NCBI RefSeq assembly: GCF_014831675.1
Contig: NZ_VJXY01000013.1
Location: 107,006 to 171,005, forward strand
DNA from: Komarekiella delphini-convector SJRDD-AB1
Lineage (GTDB): Bacteria; Cyanobacteriota; Cyanobacteriia; Cyanobacteriales; Nostocaceae
Direction: 5' to 3'
Length of the DNA stretch: 64,000 nucleotides
Position 1 is the first letter of the stretch. Every line of letters begins with the position of its first letter. The translations under genes and the position numbers were made by a program. The notes beneath the pieces are model-generated. The model was not told where the DNA came from. It made no database searches and saw only the letters and a list, made by a program, of their open reading frames with translations. Below are positions 38,806-46,083 of this stretch, piece by piece.

Positions 38806-40074
38806 ATGGCTCATGAAGTGAGAAAACAAAGACCGATCGCAGTTGACTTGTTCGCAGGTGCAGGCGGTATGACCCTCGGCTTTGAACAAGCTGGCTTTGA
38901 TGTGCTCGCATCTGTAGAAATAGACCCCATTCATTGTGCAACACATGAGTTTAATTTTCCCTTTTGCTCAGTGTTATGCAAAAGTGTTGTGGACACAACA
39001 GGGCAAGAAATTAGAGATAGATCTGAAATTGGCGATCGTGAGATTGATGCCGTAATTTGTGGCTCACCATGTCAAGGGTTTTCACTAATTGGTAAACGAG
39101 TTTTCGATGACCCGCGAAACTCATTAGTATTTCACTTTCATCGGCTAGTTTTAGAGTTACAACCGAAGTTTTTTGTAATGGAAAATGTTCGGGGGATCAC
39201 AGTCGGTGAACATAAACAAATCCTCACAACCTTGATTGACGAGTTTAAGATTCACGGCTATCAAGTTGAGGAGAATTACCAAGTTTTAAATGCTGCCCAT
39301 TACGGAGTACCACAGTCTCGTGAGAGATTATTCCTCATTGGGGTGAGAGGGGATATAAAGTTACCGAAATATCCTCAGCCGATTACTAAACAAGCGTTAC
39401 CAAATAATTCTACATCCAAAAATTTATCTGTTCTTCCAGATGGCCCGACGGTATGGGAGGCAATTGGAGATCTACCAGAAGCAGAAAAATACTCAGAATT
39501 ATTAGAAAGAGATTGGGTAATCGCGGAGTATAGCAAGCCTAGTAATTATGCTCTAACACTTCGCGGTATTAGCACTTTAGCAGATGATTATTCCTACGAA
39601 CGTGAATTCGATTCCCGAATTCTTTCTTCAAGTCTCCGCACAAAACACTCCATAGAAACTATTAATCGCTTTGCTGATACAACTCAGGGTGAAAGAGAGC
39701 CAATTAGCCGCTTCCATAAACTACATCCTGCTGGCGTTTGTAACACCTTAAGAGCAGGCACAGATATGCATAAAGGTTCTTTCACTTCTCCAAGACCAAT
39801 TCACCCATCTACACCCCGCTGTATCACGGTCAGGGAAGCGGCGAGACTGCATTCATACCCCGATTGGTTTAGATTTCATGTGACAAAATGGCACGGATTC
39901 CGGCAAGTCGGTAACTCTGTACCACCCTTACTAGCAAAGGCTGTAGCAGCGGAGATTATTCGTAGTTTGAATATCTCACTTTGTAAACCCAGTGTTCGAT
40001 ACGAATTGGGAGTACAGAAGCTTTTGCAACTTAATATGTCACAAGCAACACAATATTATCAACGAAATTGTTAA
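38806..40074 (+). CDS. DNA (cytosine-5-)-methyltransferase, apparently orphan
   Basis: This 422-residue enzyme adds a methyl group to C5 of cytosine in a DNA target. All key motifs are present: I DLFAGAGGMTLGFEQAGFDV, IV GSPCQGFSL with the catalytic Cys (about residue 88), VI MENVRG, VIII QSRERLFLIGVRG, the target-recognition region (about 190-330), IX-like CITVREAARLHSYPDW, and X HGFRQVGNSVPPLLAKAVA. No restriction endonuclease lies next to it, so it looks like a solitary methylase. Its similarity in memory to M.Ssp6803I-like enzymes (CGATCG) suggests, but does not prove, a HIP1-core target. Confidence 0.92.
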   Translation: MAHEVRKQRPIAVDLFAGAGGMTLGFEQAGFDVLASVEIDPIHCATHEFNFPFCSVLCKSVVDTTGQEIRDRSEIGDREIDAVICGSPCQGFSLIGKRVFDDPRNSLVFHFHRLVLELQPKFFVMENVRGITVGEHKQILTTLIDEFKIHGYQVEENYQVLNAAHYGVPQSRERLFLIGVRGDIKLPKYPQPITKQALPNNSTSKNLSVLPDGPTVWEAIGDLPEAEKYSELLERDWVIAEYSKPSNYALTLRGISTLADDYSYEREFDSRILSSSLRTKHSIETINRFADTTQGEREPISRFHKLHPAGVCNTLRAGTDMHKGSFTSPRPIHPSTPRCITVREAARLHSYPDWFRFHVTKWHGFRQVGNSVPPLLAKAVAAEIIRSLNISLCKPSVRYELGVQKLLQLNMSQATQYYQRNC

Positions 40075-40110
40075 AGCTAAGCGATCGCCTTGTAATATCT
40101 GCAAATTGCC

Positions 40111-41076
40111 CTAAGTCCAAGCACGGAAAAATGTCCCATCTTCCCAAATACCAGCAGTTTGTTGAGCGATCGCAGTCAGTTCTTGCTCCTTAAGGGGTTG
40201 AAAAGCCCGCGCTATCTTGACATTAGCTTCTAATTGTGCAGTTGTTTCTGCTGCAATCACACAACAATGAACTCCAGGCTGAGACATTGTGTATCCCAAA
40301 GCTTGTTGCATACCTGTTAACCCACCTGGTTTAAATAGCCGTCCATAGGCCGGGACTTTCATCGCAATTACACCGACATTCTTTTCTTGAGCTACTGGTA
40401 GAACTACGGGAATAAATGGACGCGGATGGTGTTTGTCGGCGGCATTAACGGGAATCAGTGTAGTGTGGAAGGGGTAGCGACGTAGCCCTTCGGCAATCAC
40501 TTCAGGATCATGATGTCCGGTAATACCTGCGTAGCGTACGAGTTTCTGCTGTATGGCTTCTTCCATAGCTTTAATTGCACCAGATGCACCAAAGATAGTA
40601 TCTAGTTCTTGGGAAAAAGAAACGTGATGCAACTGCCATAAATCGAGATAATCAGTGTTGAGACGTTTAAGCGATCGCTCCAATTCTCGCCATGCACCAT
40701 CCCGATCTCTTTTATCAGTCTTACTTGTTAAAAACAGCTTTGAGCGGTGGGGTGGTAGAACTTTACCTAAATAATCTTCACTTGGGCCATAACTAGCCGC
40801 AGTATCAAAATAGCGGATGCCAAGTTCCAGCGCTCTTTGAATAATTTCCACAGCATCACGTTCTCTTCCTTCCCAAGATAGCGGCGTTTGTCCTGCTCCA
40901 CCTAAACCGAAAATAGGTACTTTTACTTCCGTGCGTCCTAGTACTCTTTCTGGCATTGTTACTGGTGGTGTAGCGGTGTTGGTGGCATTTTGTTGTAAGG
41001 CAGTAGTTGCCACAATACCACCTGTCACAGCAGCGGTGGTCATTAAGAAATTACGCCGCGTCTGTCTTTGTGTCAT
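40111..41076 (-). CDS. Aldo/keto reductase with Tat signal
   Basis: This 321-residue protein begins with a twin-arginine signal (QTRRNFLMTTAAVTGG), so it is likely folded in the cytoplasm and exported. The AKR fold follows: VPIFGLGGAGQTPL, GIRYFDTAASYGPSEDYLGK with catalytic Asp and Tyr (about residues 90-110), LTSKTDKRDRDGAW with the Lys, and LWQLHHVSF with the His. The substrate is unknown. Aldo/keto reductases with Tat signals are fairly common in cyanobacteria. It is the only gene in its unit. Confidence 0.88.
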   Translation of the reverse strand: MTQRQTRRNFLMTTAAVTGGIVATTALQQNATNTATPPVTMPERVLGRTEVKVPIFGLGGAGQTPLSWEGRERDAVEIIQRALELGIRYFDTAASYGPSEDYLGKVLPPHRSKLFLTSKTDKRDRDGAWRELERSLKRLNTDYLDLWQLHHVSFSQELDTIFGASGAIKAMEEAIQQKLVRYAGITGHHDPEVIAEGLRRYPFHTTLIPVNAADKHHPRPFIPVVLPVAQEKNVGVIAMKVPAYGRLFKPGGLTGMQQALGYTMSQPGVHCCVIAAETTAQLEANVKIARAFQPLKEQELTAIAQQTAGIWEDGTFFRAWT

Positions 41077-41202
41077 GGCTAGCTTTAAAGGCGAAATTGC
41101 TTTTCTTCTATGTTAGCTAGAGAGAATTAATCTGAGAAAGTAAAACTACTAGTCTGCCAAGGAAACTTTGCATGGTGATAGGCTGAGGAAGCTGGAGAGG
41201 CT

Positions 41203-41244
41203 GGGGGAGAAAAAGCATTATTGAAAAAGAATTCTTTCTCCCCC
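41203..41244 (-). terminator. Hairpin downstream of the PIN gene
   Basis: GGGGGAGAAA (41203-41212) pairs with TTTCTCCCCC (41235-41244) with a 22-base loop. In the minus direction it follows the PIN gene by about 35 bp; no T run is evident. Confidence 0.6.
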
Positions 41245-41278
41245 TGCTCCCCCTGCTGCACCTCTCCCCCTGCTTTGC

Positions 41279-41725
41279 CTACACGGCAAAATTGGGTTGG
41301 TGAACTACTACTGATAAACTAGGGACACTCTCAAAGCGCTGGTCATTGGTGAGAAACGTAGAGCATTGAGACAACAGCGCTGTCGCTGCGTAGATAGCAT
41401 CGGGTAACTTAATATTGACACTGGCACGTAGTTGAGCAGCTTCAATTAAGACCTGACGGCTGACAGGAATCACTGTTAAATTCCGCGAATTGCTAATGAA
41501 CTGTTTGTAAGTTTTCTGTTGAGCTAAGTCCTGATTTTGAAACGGTTTTACTAATGCTTCAGCAAGTGAAAGTTCACTAGTTATTACACTCAAGTTACCC
41601 TGCTCAATATTTTGGAATAACTGAGTTAAGTTTTGGACGAATGCTGGATATCCTTCTAAAGCATAGATCCAAATATTGGTATCGAGGTAGACCCGTGTGC
41701 CTTGAATAGCATTTAGGATTCCCAT
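41279..41725 (-). CDS. PIN domain ribonuclease (VapC-type toxin)
   Basis: This 148-residue PIN protein is a likely Mg-dependent RNA nuclease toxin. Visible acidic motif residues are YLDTNIWIYALEG (first Asp, about residue 14), SLAEALVKP (Glu), LPDAIYAATA (Asp) and FLTNDQRF (final Asp). The start overlaps the upstream antitoxin gene by 13 bp, as is typical of toxin-antitoxin pairs. Probably inactive without the antitoxin being lost. Targets unknown. Confidence 0.88.
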   Translation of the reverse strand: MGILNAIQGTRVYLDTNIWIYALEGYPAFVQNLTQLFQNIEQGNLSVITSELSLAEALVKPFQNQDLAQQKTYKQFISNSRNLTVIPVSRQVLIEAAQLRASVNIKLPDAIYAATALLSQCSTFLTNDQRFESVPSLSVVVHQPNFAV

Positions 41726-41946
41726 GCATCCCGTTCTTGGCGAATAAACTTATCGACTTCTTCTGGAGTGGTAAAACTCCCTCTAGCAGATCCGAGAAAG
41801 CTAGTTAGAGGCTTTTCAGATTCCTTCAGGGGTGATTCCAGAAGTACTATCACCTCTACAGTTGCGCCTGCTGGAAGTTCTGGAGAACAGATTTCTACTA
41901 CACCACCAGGCTTGACTATCGCCTTTTGCCTGAGTCCATTCAGCAT
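41713..41946 (-). CDS. Antitoxin of the PIN toxin
   Basis: This 77-residue protein starts LNGLRQKAIVKPGGVVEICS, followed by ELPAGATVEVIVLLESP, an AbrB/VapB-like beta region, then a helix-forming tail (TTPEEVDKFIRQERDAWES) likely to bind the toxin. It overlaps the PIN gene by 13 bp. The family is VapB-like by context and small size. Confidence 0.78.
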   Translation of the reverse strand: MLNGLRQKAIVKPGGVVEICSPELPAGATVEVIVLLESPLKESEKPLTSFLGSARGSFTTPEEVDKFIRQERDAWES

Positions 41947-41961
41947 GATAATTTATCCTCA

Positions 41962-42129
41962 TTAACGTAGGAATATCGATTCTTCCAGGTATAGTCTTGT
42001 AGCTTCTTTCAGATTAGCAATAGCCTCTTCAATTGTTTCCCCTTGATCAACTGTGCCAACTTCAGGACATTCGGCTACATACATATCTTCCTCTTTGTCA
42101 ATAATGGCAGTTAATGTTTTGGTTTTCAT
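41962..42129 (-). CDS. HicB-like antitoxin, 55 residues
   Basis: A short gene on the minus strand reads MKTKTLTAIIDKEEDMYVAE, then CPEVGTVDQGETIEEAIANL and KEATRLYLEES. This is the typical partial RNase H-like HicB fold (EDMYVAECPEVGTVDQG signature). The usual HicA partner is absent on either side. It is 15 bp upstream of the antitoxin/PIN pair and in the same direction, so the three may form one transcript. It could be a decayed HicAB locus, or a free-standing HicB-type regulator. Confidence 0.8.
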   Translation of the reverse strand: MKTKTLTAIIDKEEDMYVAECPEVGTVDQGETIEEAIANLKEATRLYLEESIFLR

Positions 42130-42161
42130 TTTTATAAGTAAGTACCCTCAATGAGGATTTT

Positions 42162-43862
42162 TTATATGTCTATCTGGGAAGAGCCAGATGGACATTGAAT
42201 GACATTTCCTACTAATTGAGGATTTTCAGGAGGTGTTTTTGATGTTGAATTCGTTTCACAAGTAGCAGTTTTCATTTCAACTTCATCTGTTTCTTTCACT
42301 AAGAAAACAACACCCGTATAACTTCTTAATCCATCTTCTTTTGCCGTAGCTGTTGTTATAGCTTGTGAATTATCTGTACTAGCAATATTATAAACATAGT
42401 TACTAGTTTCCGAGCGAATACTTAATTCTAAGTCTTCTATGGTAGTAGCAAAGATATCTTTTTCTAGGTGGAAAATTTGTTGCCCTCTATTAATTGAACC
42501 AATGTAAACTTTAGCTTCTGATTGTTTTGCTTTTGTTTCTTGCTGATTGTATTCTAATTGATGACTAACTTCTATAAATATCTTTGGTATGATAACACCA
42601 ATCAAAACTAACCCTAAAAATATATAAGCCTTTTTTGCTTGTTTAATATTAAAAAGGTCAGAAAAATACTTTACATGACCTACCTGGTAAATATTTTGCT
42701 TTTCTTGAATAATGGCGGCAGCTATAATCATACCTGCACCAAGAATTAGCAATACCCATCCCCATTGAATCTGAACTGACTGAATCGCCACATCAGCAAA
42801 TCCTTTGAACGGATTACCAGCCAATTCTTCTTCCATATTCGATTTAAGTTGAGATATTCGTATTTGAAAATTTATCAATCCTATTATGATCACTCCAAGA
42901 GAAGCAAGCCCTGTCCACCAAAGCCATTTATACTTCTCTTTAACTGCTAAAATCAGAGAGATAACAGCTAATATGAGCAGAACAACTCCGTCACCTTTGC
43001 CATTATGAAAATAGTTTAAACTACCTATCATTGGGGCAGTTACAATAGGAGTGAAAACTCCAATAAATAAAATAATAGAGCCAGTAACTCCTAATATTTT
43101 ACTTTGCAGTATTGATTCGACTCCGCTCAAGTTAATTGTCGTACCATTAACGCTAATAGTTAGGTTGGGCGATTTTAATGTTGATGCTTGATTTATAATC
43201 TCTCTTTTATCTTGACTGGTAACAGTAGGATTTGAATTTGGTTGCGCTAATATATCAAATTCTTGAATCCAAGACGGAAACTCATTACCAATCTGTTTTC
43301 CGTAAATTTTTACGGTTGTAATGCATTCCGGCTTTATCATCATCATTTCTCGGCGGACAACCGTAGTTGAAGTTTGTACCGGAATCTGATCGGATTCCAG
43401 CATCACCTGTAAGCAGCTATCTTGCAAGCTAATTTTTGCAGTAATGTTTTTGTGTTGTAGGGCAATGTTTAGTAATGTTGTAATATTATCCACATCGCCT
43501 TGCTTTGCCTGTTCCTTCAGACTAAGTTGGTTTTGTTGTGTTTCTACATTATGAACTACAGATTGTTGTTCGCAAATTTCCAACTCTTGACTCCAAGCTG
43601 GAAATTCCTCACCTGTTTGTCGTCCATAAACCTTAACTCTCTCAATAGATACAGCACCTAAGCCAGTTATACCTTTGCGGACGAATGTAACTAAGGCTTG
43701 CTGATTAGGCACTTGGGCAGATTCCAGCATTACCTGCAAACAAGCGTCTTGAAAAGCAACTTTTGCAGTAATGCCTTTAGGTTGTAATTGGCGGTTCATC
43801 AGAGATGCGATCGCCCCTGCATCTCCCTGTTTAGCAAGTTCCAAAATATTCTGCTGTGTCAT
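42162..43862 (-). CDS. Polytopic membrane protein with two repeat domains and a pilin-like tail
   Basis: From the ATG at 43862 (566 residues; numbering here counts from the possible ATG at 43877, five residues longer) the parts are: a domain at 9-102 (LAKQGDAGAIASLMNRQLQ to FPAWSQELE), a second diverged copy at 121-209 (EQAKQGDVDNITTLLN to FPSWIQEFD), then membrane helices at about 263-285, 297-312, 318-337, 371-390 and 416-438. The C-terminus (about 450-545: AKQSEAKVYIGSINRGQQIF, LEKDIFATTIEDLELSIRSE) resembles the type IV pilin-like G/H family (PF16734-like), but without the prepilin Gly-Phe leader. The 44027 gene holds a third copy of the N-terminal domain. Function unknown; a membrane sensor or secretion role is possible. 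Confidence 0.7.
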   Translation of the reverse strand: MTQQNILELAKQGDAGAIASLMNRQLQPKGITAKVAFQDACLQVMLESAQVPNQQALVTFVRKGITGLGAVSIERVKVYGRQTGEEFPAWSQELEICEQQSVVHNVETQQNQLSLKEQAKQGDVDNITTLLNIALQHKNITAKISLQDSCLQVMLESDQIPVQTSTTVVRREMMMIKPECITTVKIYGKQIGNEFPSWIQEFDILAQPNSNPTVTSQDKREIINQASTLKSPNLTISVNGTTINLSGVESILQSKILGVTGSIILFIGVFTPIVTAPMIGSLNYFHNGKGDGVVLLILAVISLILAVKEKYKWLWWTGLASLGVIIIGLINFQIRISQLKSNMEEELAGNPFKGFADVAIQSVQIQWGWVLLILGAGMIIAAAIIQEKQNIYQVGHVKYFSDLFNIKQAKKAYIFLGLVLIGVIIPKIFIEVSHQLEYNQQETKAKQSEAKVYIGSINRGQQIFHLEKDIFATTIEDLELSIRSETSNYVYNIASTDNSQAITTATAKEDGLRSYTGVVFLVKETDEVEMKTATCETNSTSKTPPENPQLVGNVIQCPSGSSQIDI

Positions 43863-44026
43863 AACCAATAAATGCAAAAACCTGAGAAAATATTGTCTAT
43901 ATCAGGATTCCCTATTTATAAGCAAAATAAACATTTCTGTATAAATATATTTAAATTAGTATAATCGTTCAATCTTACAAATAAAGTCATTGCATTATCA
44001 AAGATTATCCACAAAAAACTAATAAA

Positions 44027-44548
44027 CTAGCGTTCAATTGTAATAACAGATATGCCGTTACTAATACTTACCTTTTGAATAAACATATTCTGAGAAGATG
44101 AAAAAATATCATTTGTCATTTTATTAGCAAGACTTTCAAAATTTTGGGTTGTTAATCCGCGGACAGTATCACCACTTAAGTTAATAGAAATAGTTACAAC
44201 TTGAGGATTAGTAGAAGGCTGTTTATTATTTACTGCTTCTAATTCTGCTTTTGTTACACCTAGATTAAATTCTTGGCTCCAAACAGGAAACTGCTCGCCT
44301 GTTTGGTATGCGTAAACTTCCACTCTTTCTATAGATGCAGCACCTAAACCAGTTATCCCTTTGTGTACAAATGTAATTAAAGCTTGCTGATTCATTACTT
44401 GAGCAGATTCCAGCATTACCTGTAAGCAAGCATCTTGAAGCGCAACTGTCGCAGTAATGCCTTTGGGTTGTAGGTGGCGGTTCATCAAAGATGCGATCGC
44501 CTGTGTATCTCCTTGTTTAGCAAGTTCTAAAGTATTAGGCTGTGTCAT
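44027..44548 (-). CDS. Single repeat-domain protein, paralogue of the upstream domain
   Basis: This 173-residue protein starts MTQPNTLELAKQGDTQAIAS, with the same 95-residue domain as the membrane protein (identical stretches such as QDACLQVMLESAQV and KGITGLGA), then a short C-terminal region (VVTISINLSGDTVRGL, FIQKVSISNGISVITIER) of beta strands. No membrane segment. It is 165 bp upstream of the larger gene and in the same direction; the two look like a duplication. The domain is known to me only from cyanobacterial proteins of unknown role. Confidence 0.7.
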   Translation of the reverse strand: MTQPNTLELAKQGDTQAIASLMNRHLQPKGITATVALQDACLQVMLESAQVMNQQALITFVHKGITGLGAASIERVEVYAYQTGEQFPVWSQEFNLGVTKAELEAVNNKQPSTNPQVVTISINLSGDTVRGLTTQNFESLANKMTNDIFSSSQNMFIQKVSISNGISVITIER

Positions 44549-44642
44549 AACCAGTAAAAGAGAAAAGCTGAGAAAATAATCTTCTATCTCAGGATTCCCG
44601 GTTTACAGGTACAAGCAACATTTTATAATTCCAACTTTAAAT

Positions 44643-45308
44643 ATGAAGATTGATCAACCTCATGCTTGGCCCCTAACGGTAGAAGAAGCGATCGCTATTC
44701 AAGAACAGTTACGAAGTCAGGTAATTACTGAGGATAAATTCAAAGAACCTATCCAATACGTTGCGGGCGTGGATATGGGTTTTGAAGCCGATGGAACGAT
44801 TAGCCGTGCAGCGGTGGCGGTGCTGAGTTTTCCCGATTTACAAGTAGTCGAAACTAGCTTGGCACGTCGTCCTACTACGTTTCCTTACATTCCTGGTTTC
44901 CTCTCATTTCGAGAAATTCCCGCTGTACTTGATGCCCTAGAAAAGATTCAGATAATACCAGATATCATCCTGTGTGATGGTCAGGGAATTGCTCATCCCC
45001 GCAGATTAGGTATAGCTAGCCATTTAGGGGTAATTATAGATATGCCGACAATTGGTGTAGCAAAATCGTTGTTGATTGGTAAACATGAAGATCTGCCAGA
45101 AACTAAAGGAAGTTTGCAACCACTAATACATCGGGGTGAAACAATTGGGGCAGTTTTACGAACACGTACAGGAGTAAAACCTCTGTATATCTCCAGTGGT
45201 CATAGAGTCAGCTTATCAACAGCAATTGACTATGTATTACGCTGCACACCAAAGTATCGCTTGCCAGAAACCACACGCGTTGCAGATAAATTAGCATCTG
45301 CGAGATAA
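44643..45308 (+). CDS. nfi: Endonuclease V (deoxyinosine 3'-endonuclease)
   Basis: EndoV cuts DNA near deoxyinosine for repair of deaminated bases. The 221-residue protein has the family core: VAGVDMGFEADGTISRAAVA (first Asp), TFPYIPGFLSFREIPAVLDA (Tyr wedge region), IILCDGQGIAHPRRLGIASH (second Asp, His), IGVAKSLLIG, and the late ISSGHRVSLSTAIDYVL. The length is normal. It is divergent from the repeat-domain gene and upstream of the FHA genes. Confidence 0.93.
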   Translation: MKIDQPHAWPLTVEEAIAIQEQLRSQVITEDKFKEPIQYVAGVDMGFEADGTISRAAVAVLSFPDLQVVETSLARRPTTFPYIPGFLSFREIPAVLDALEKIQIIPDIILCDGQGIAHPRRLGIASHLGVIIDMPTIGVAKSLLIGKHEDLPETKGSLQPLIHRGETIGAVLRTRTGVKPLYISSGHRVSLSTAIDYVLRCTPKYRLPETTRVADKLASAR

Positions 45309-45435
45309 AGCGTAGATTCTCAAGATCATTTTGTTGAAGTTTGTTCTAAATACTTGCTTGCTTCTGCTCAATCGTGTTAGGAATCGCACAGGAAAGAGTT
45401 GAAGTAGCTAAATACGAGTTACCCAAGTTAGAACA

Positions 45436-46035
45436 ATGAACGCACTAACTTTACAGTGGCATGATGCAGGTCAAGATAAAACTCAGAATATTTACGAACA
45501 ACAGCCAAGCAAAAATCCTGGCACTATCCGCATAGGCCGCGATCCACTCCGGTGCGACATTGTTCTGAGTCACCCTACCGTATCTGGTCTGCACGTTGAA
45601 ATCTTTTTTCATAACCAGCAACAACGCTTTTATATCAGAAATTTGCGATCGCAAAATCCCCCCCTCATAGATGGACAGCAACTAGTCCAGGGTGAAAGAC
45701 CTTTAACTCAAGGCACAGTTATCTTTTTAGGGCAAACGAAACTTCAAGTCACCAGCGTTTCAATCAACAGTATCCCAGCAACAATTTTGACGCCACCGCA
45801 AGCACAAGCGGCAAACTTCCATTCACCCACACCTCTGGCATATCAGCAGCCACAAGTGCAACTAGGACATCACCATCATCAACCCAAAGCTTCAGCACCA
45901 CCCCAAGGGGTTTATGGCTTGGAGTGTCCCAAATGTCATAAAGTTTCCCCTGCTGAGAATTTGCAAATTGGCTGTCGCTGGTGCGGCACATCTTTAGCTG
46001 CGGCAGTAAGTGTGCTAGTAGCACCCAGTAATTAG
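45436..46035 (+). CDS. FHA domain and zinc-ribbon protein
   Basis: FHA domains bind phosphothreonine. The N-terminal half (about residues 25-110) has GTIRIGRDPLRCDIVLSHPT and VSGLHVEIFF, the GR-x-S/D and SxxH FHA core. The linker (115-160) is Pro/Gln/His-rich, and the C-terminus has a four-cysteine zinc ribbon (CPKCHKVSP and CRWCGTSLA, about 163-186). The 199-residue length fits small FHA adaptors. It ends 34 bp before another FHA gene, so the pair likely acts together. Confidence 0.8.
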   Translation: MNALTLQWHDAGQDKTQNIYEQQPSKNPGTIRIGRDPLRCDIVLSHPTVSGLHVEIFFHNQQQRFYIRNLRSQNPPLIDGQQLVQGERPLTQGTVIFLGQTKLQVTSVSINSIPATILTPPQAQAANFHSPTPLAYQQPQVQLGHHHHQPKASAPPQGVYGLECPKCHKVSPAENLQIGCRWCGTSLAAAVSVLVAPSN

Positions 46036-46055
46036 GATAGATGGGACAAATATCA

Positions 46056-46083
46056 ATGACAAATGACAAATGACAAATGACTT
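46056..46083 (+). repeat. ATGACAA heptamer repeat containing the start codon of the next gene
   Basis: Three ATGACAA units plus a partial one place ATG codons at 46056, 46063, 46070 and 46077, in three frames because 7 is not a multiple of 3. Only the ATG at 46070 opens the FHA-oxidoreductase frame. The two upstream ones run into TGA after five codons. Confidence 0.85.

Noticed and set aside
44005-44013. TTATCCACA, a perfect DnaA box, as part of an origin
   Set aside because: A single box without a cluster, AT-rich unwinding element or dnaA/dnaN neighbourhood.
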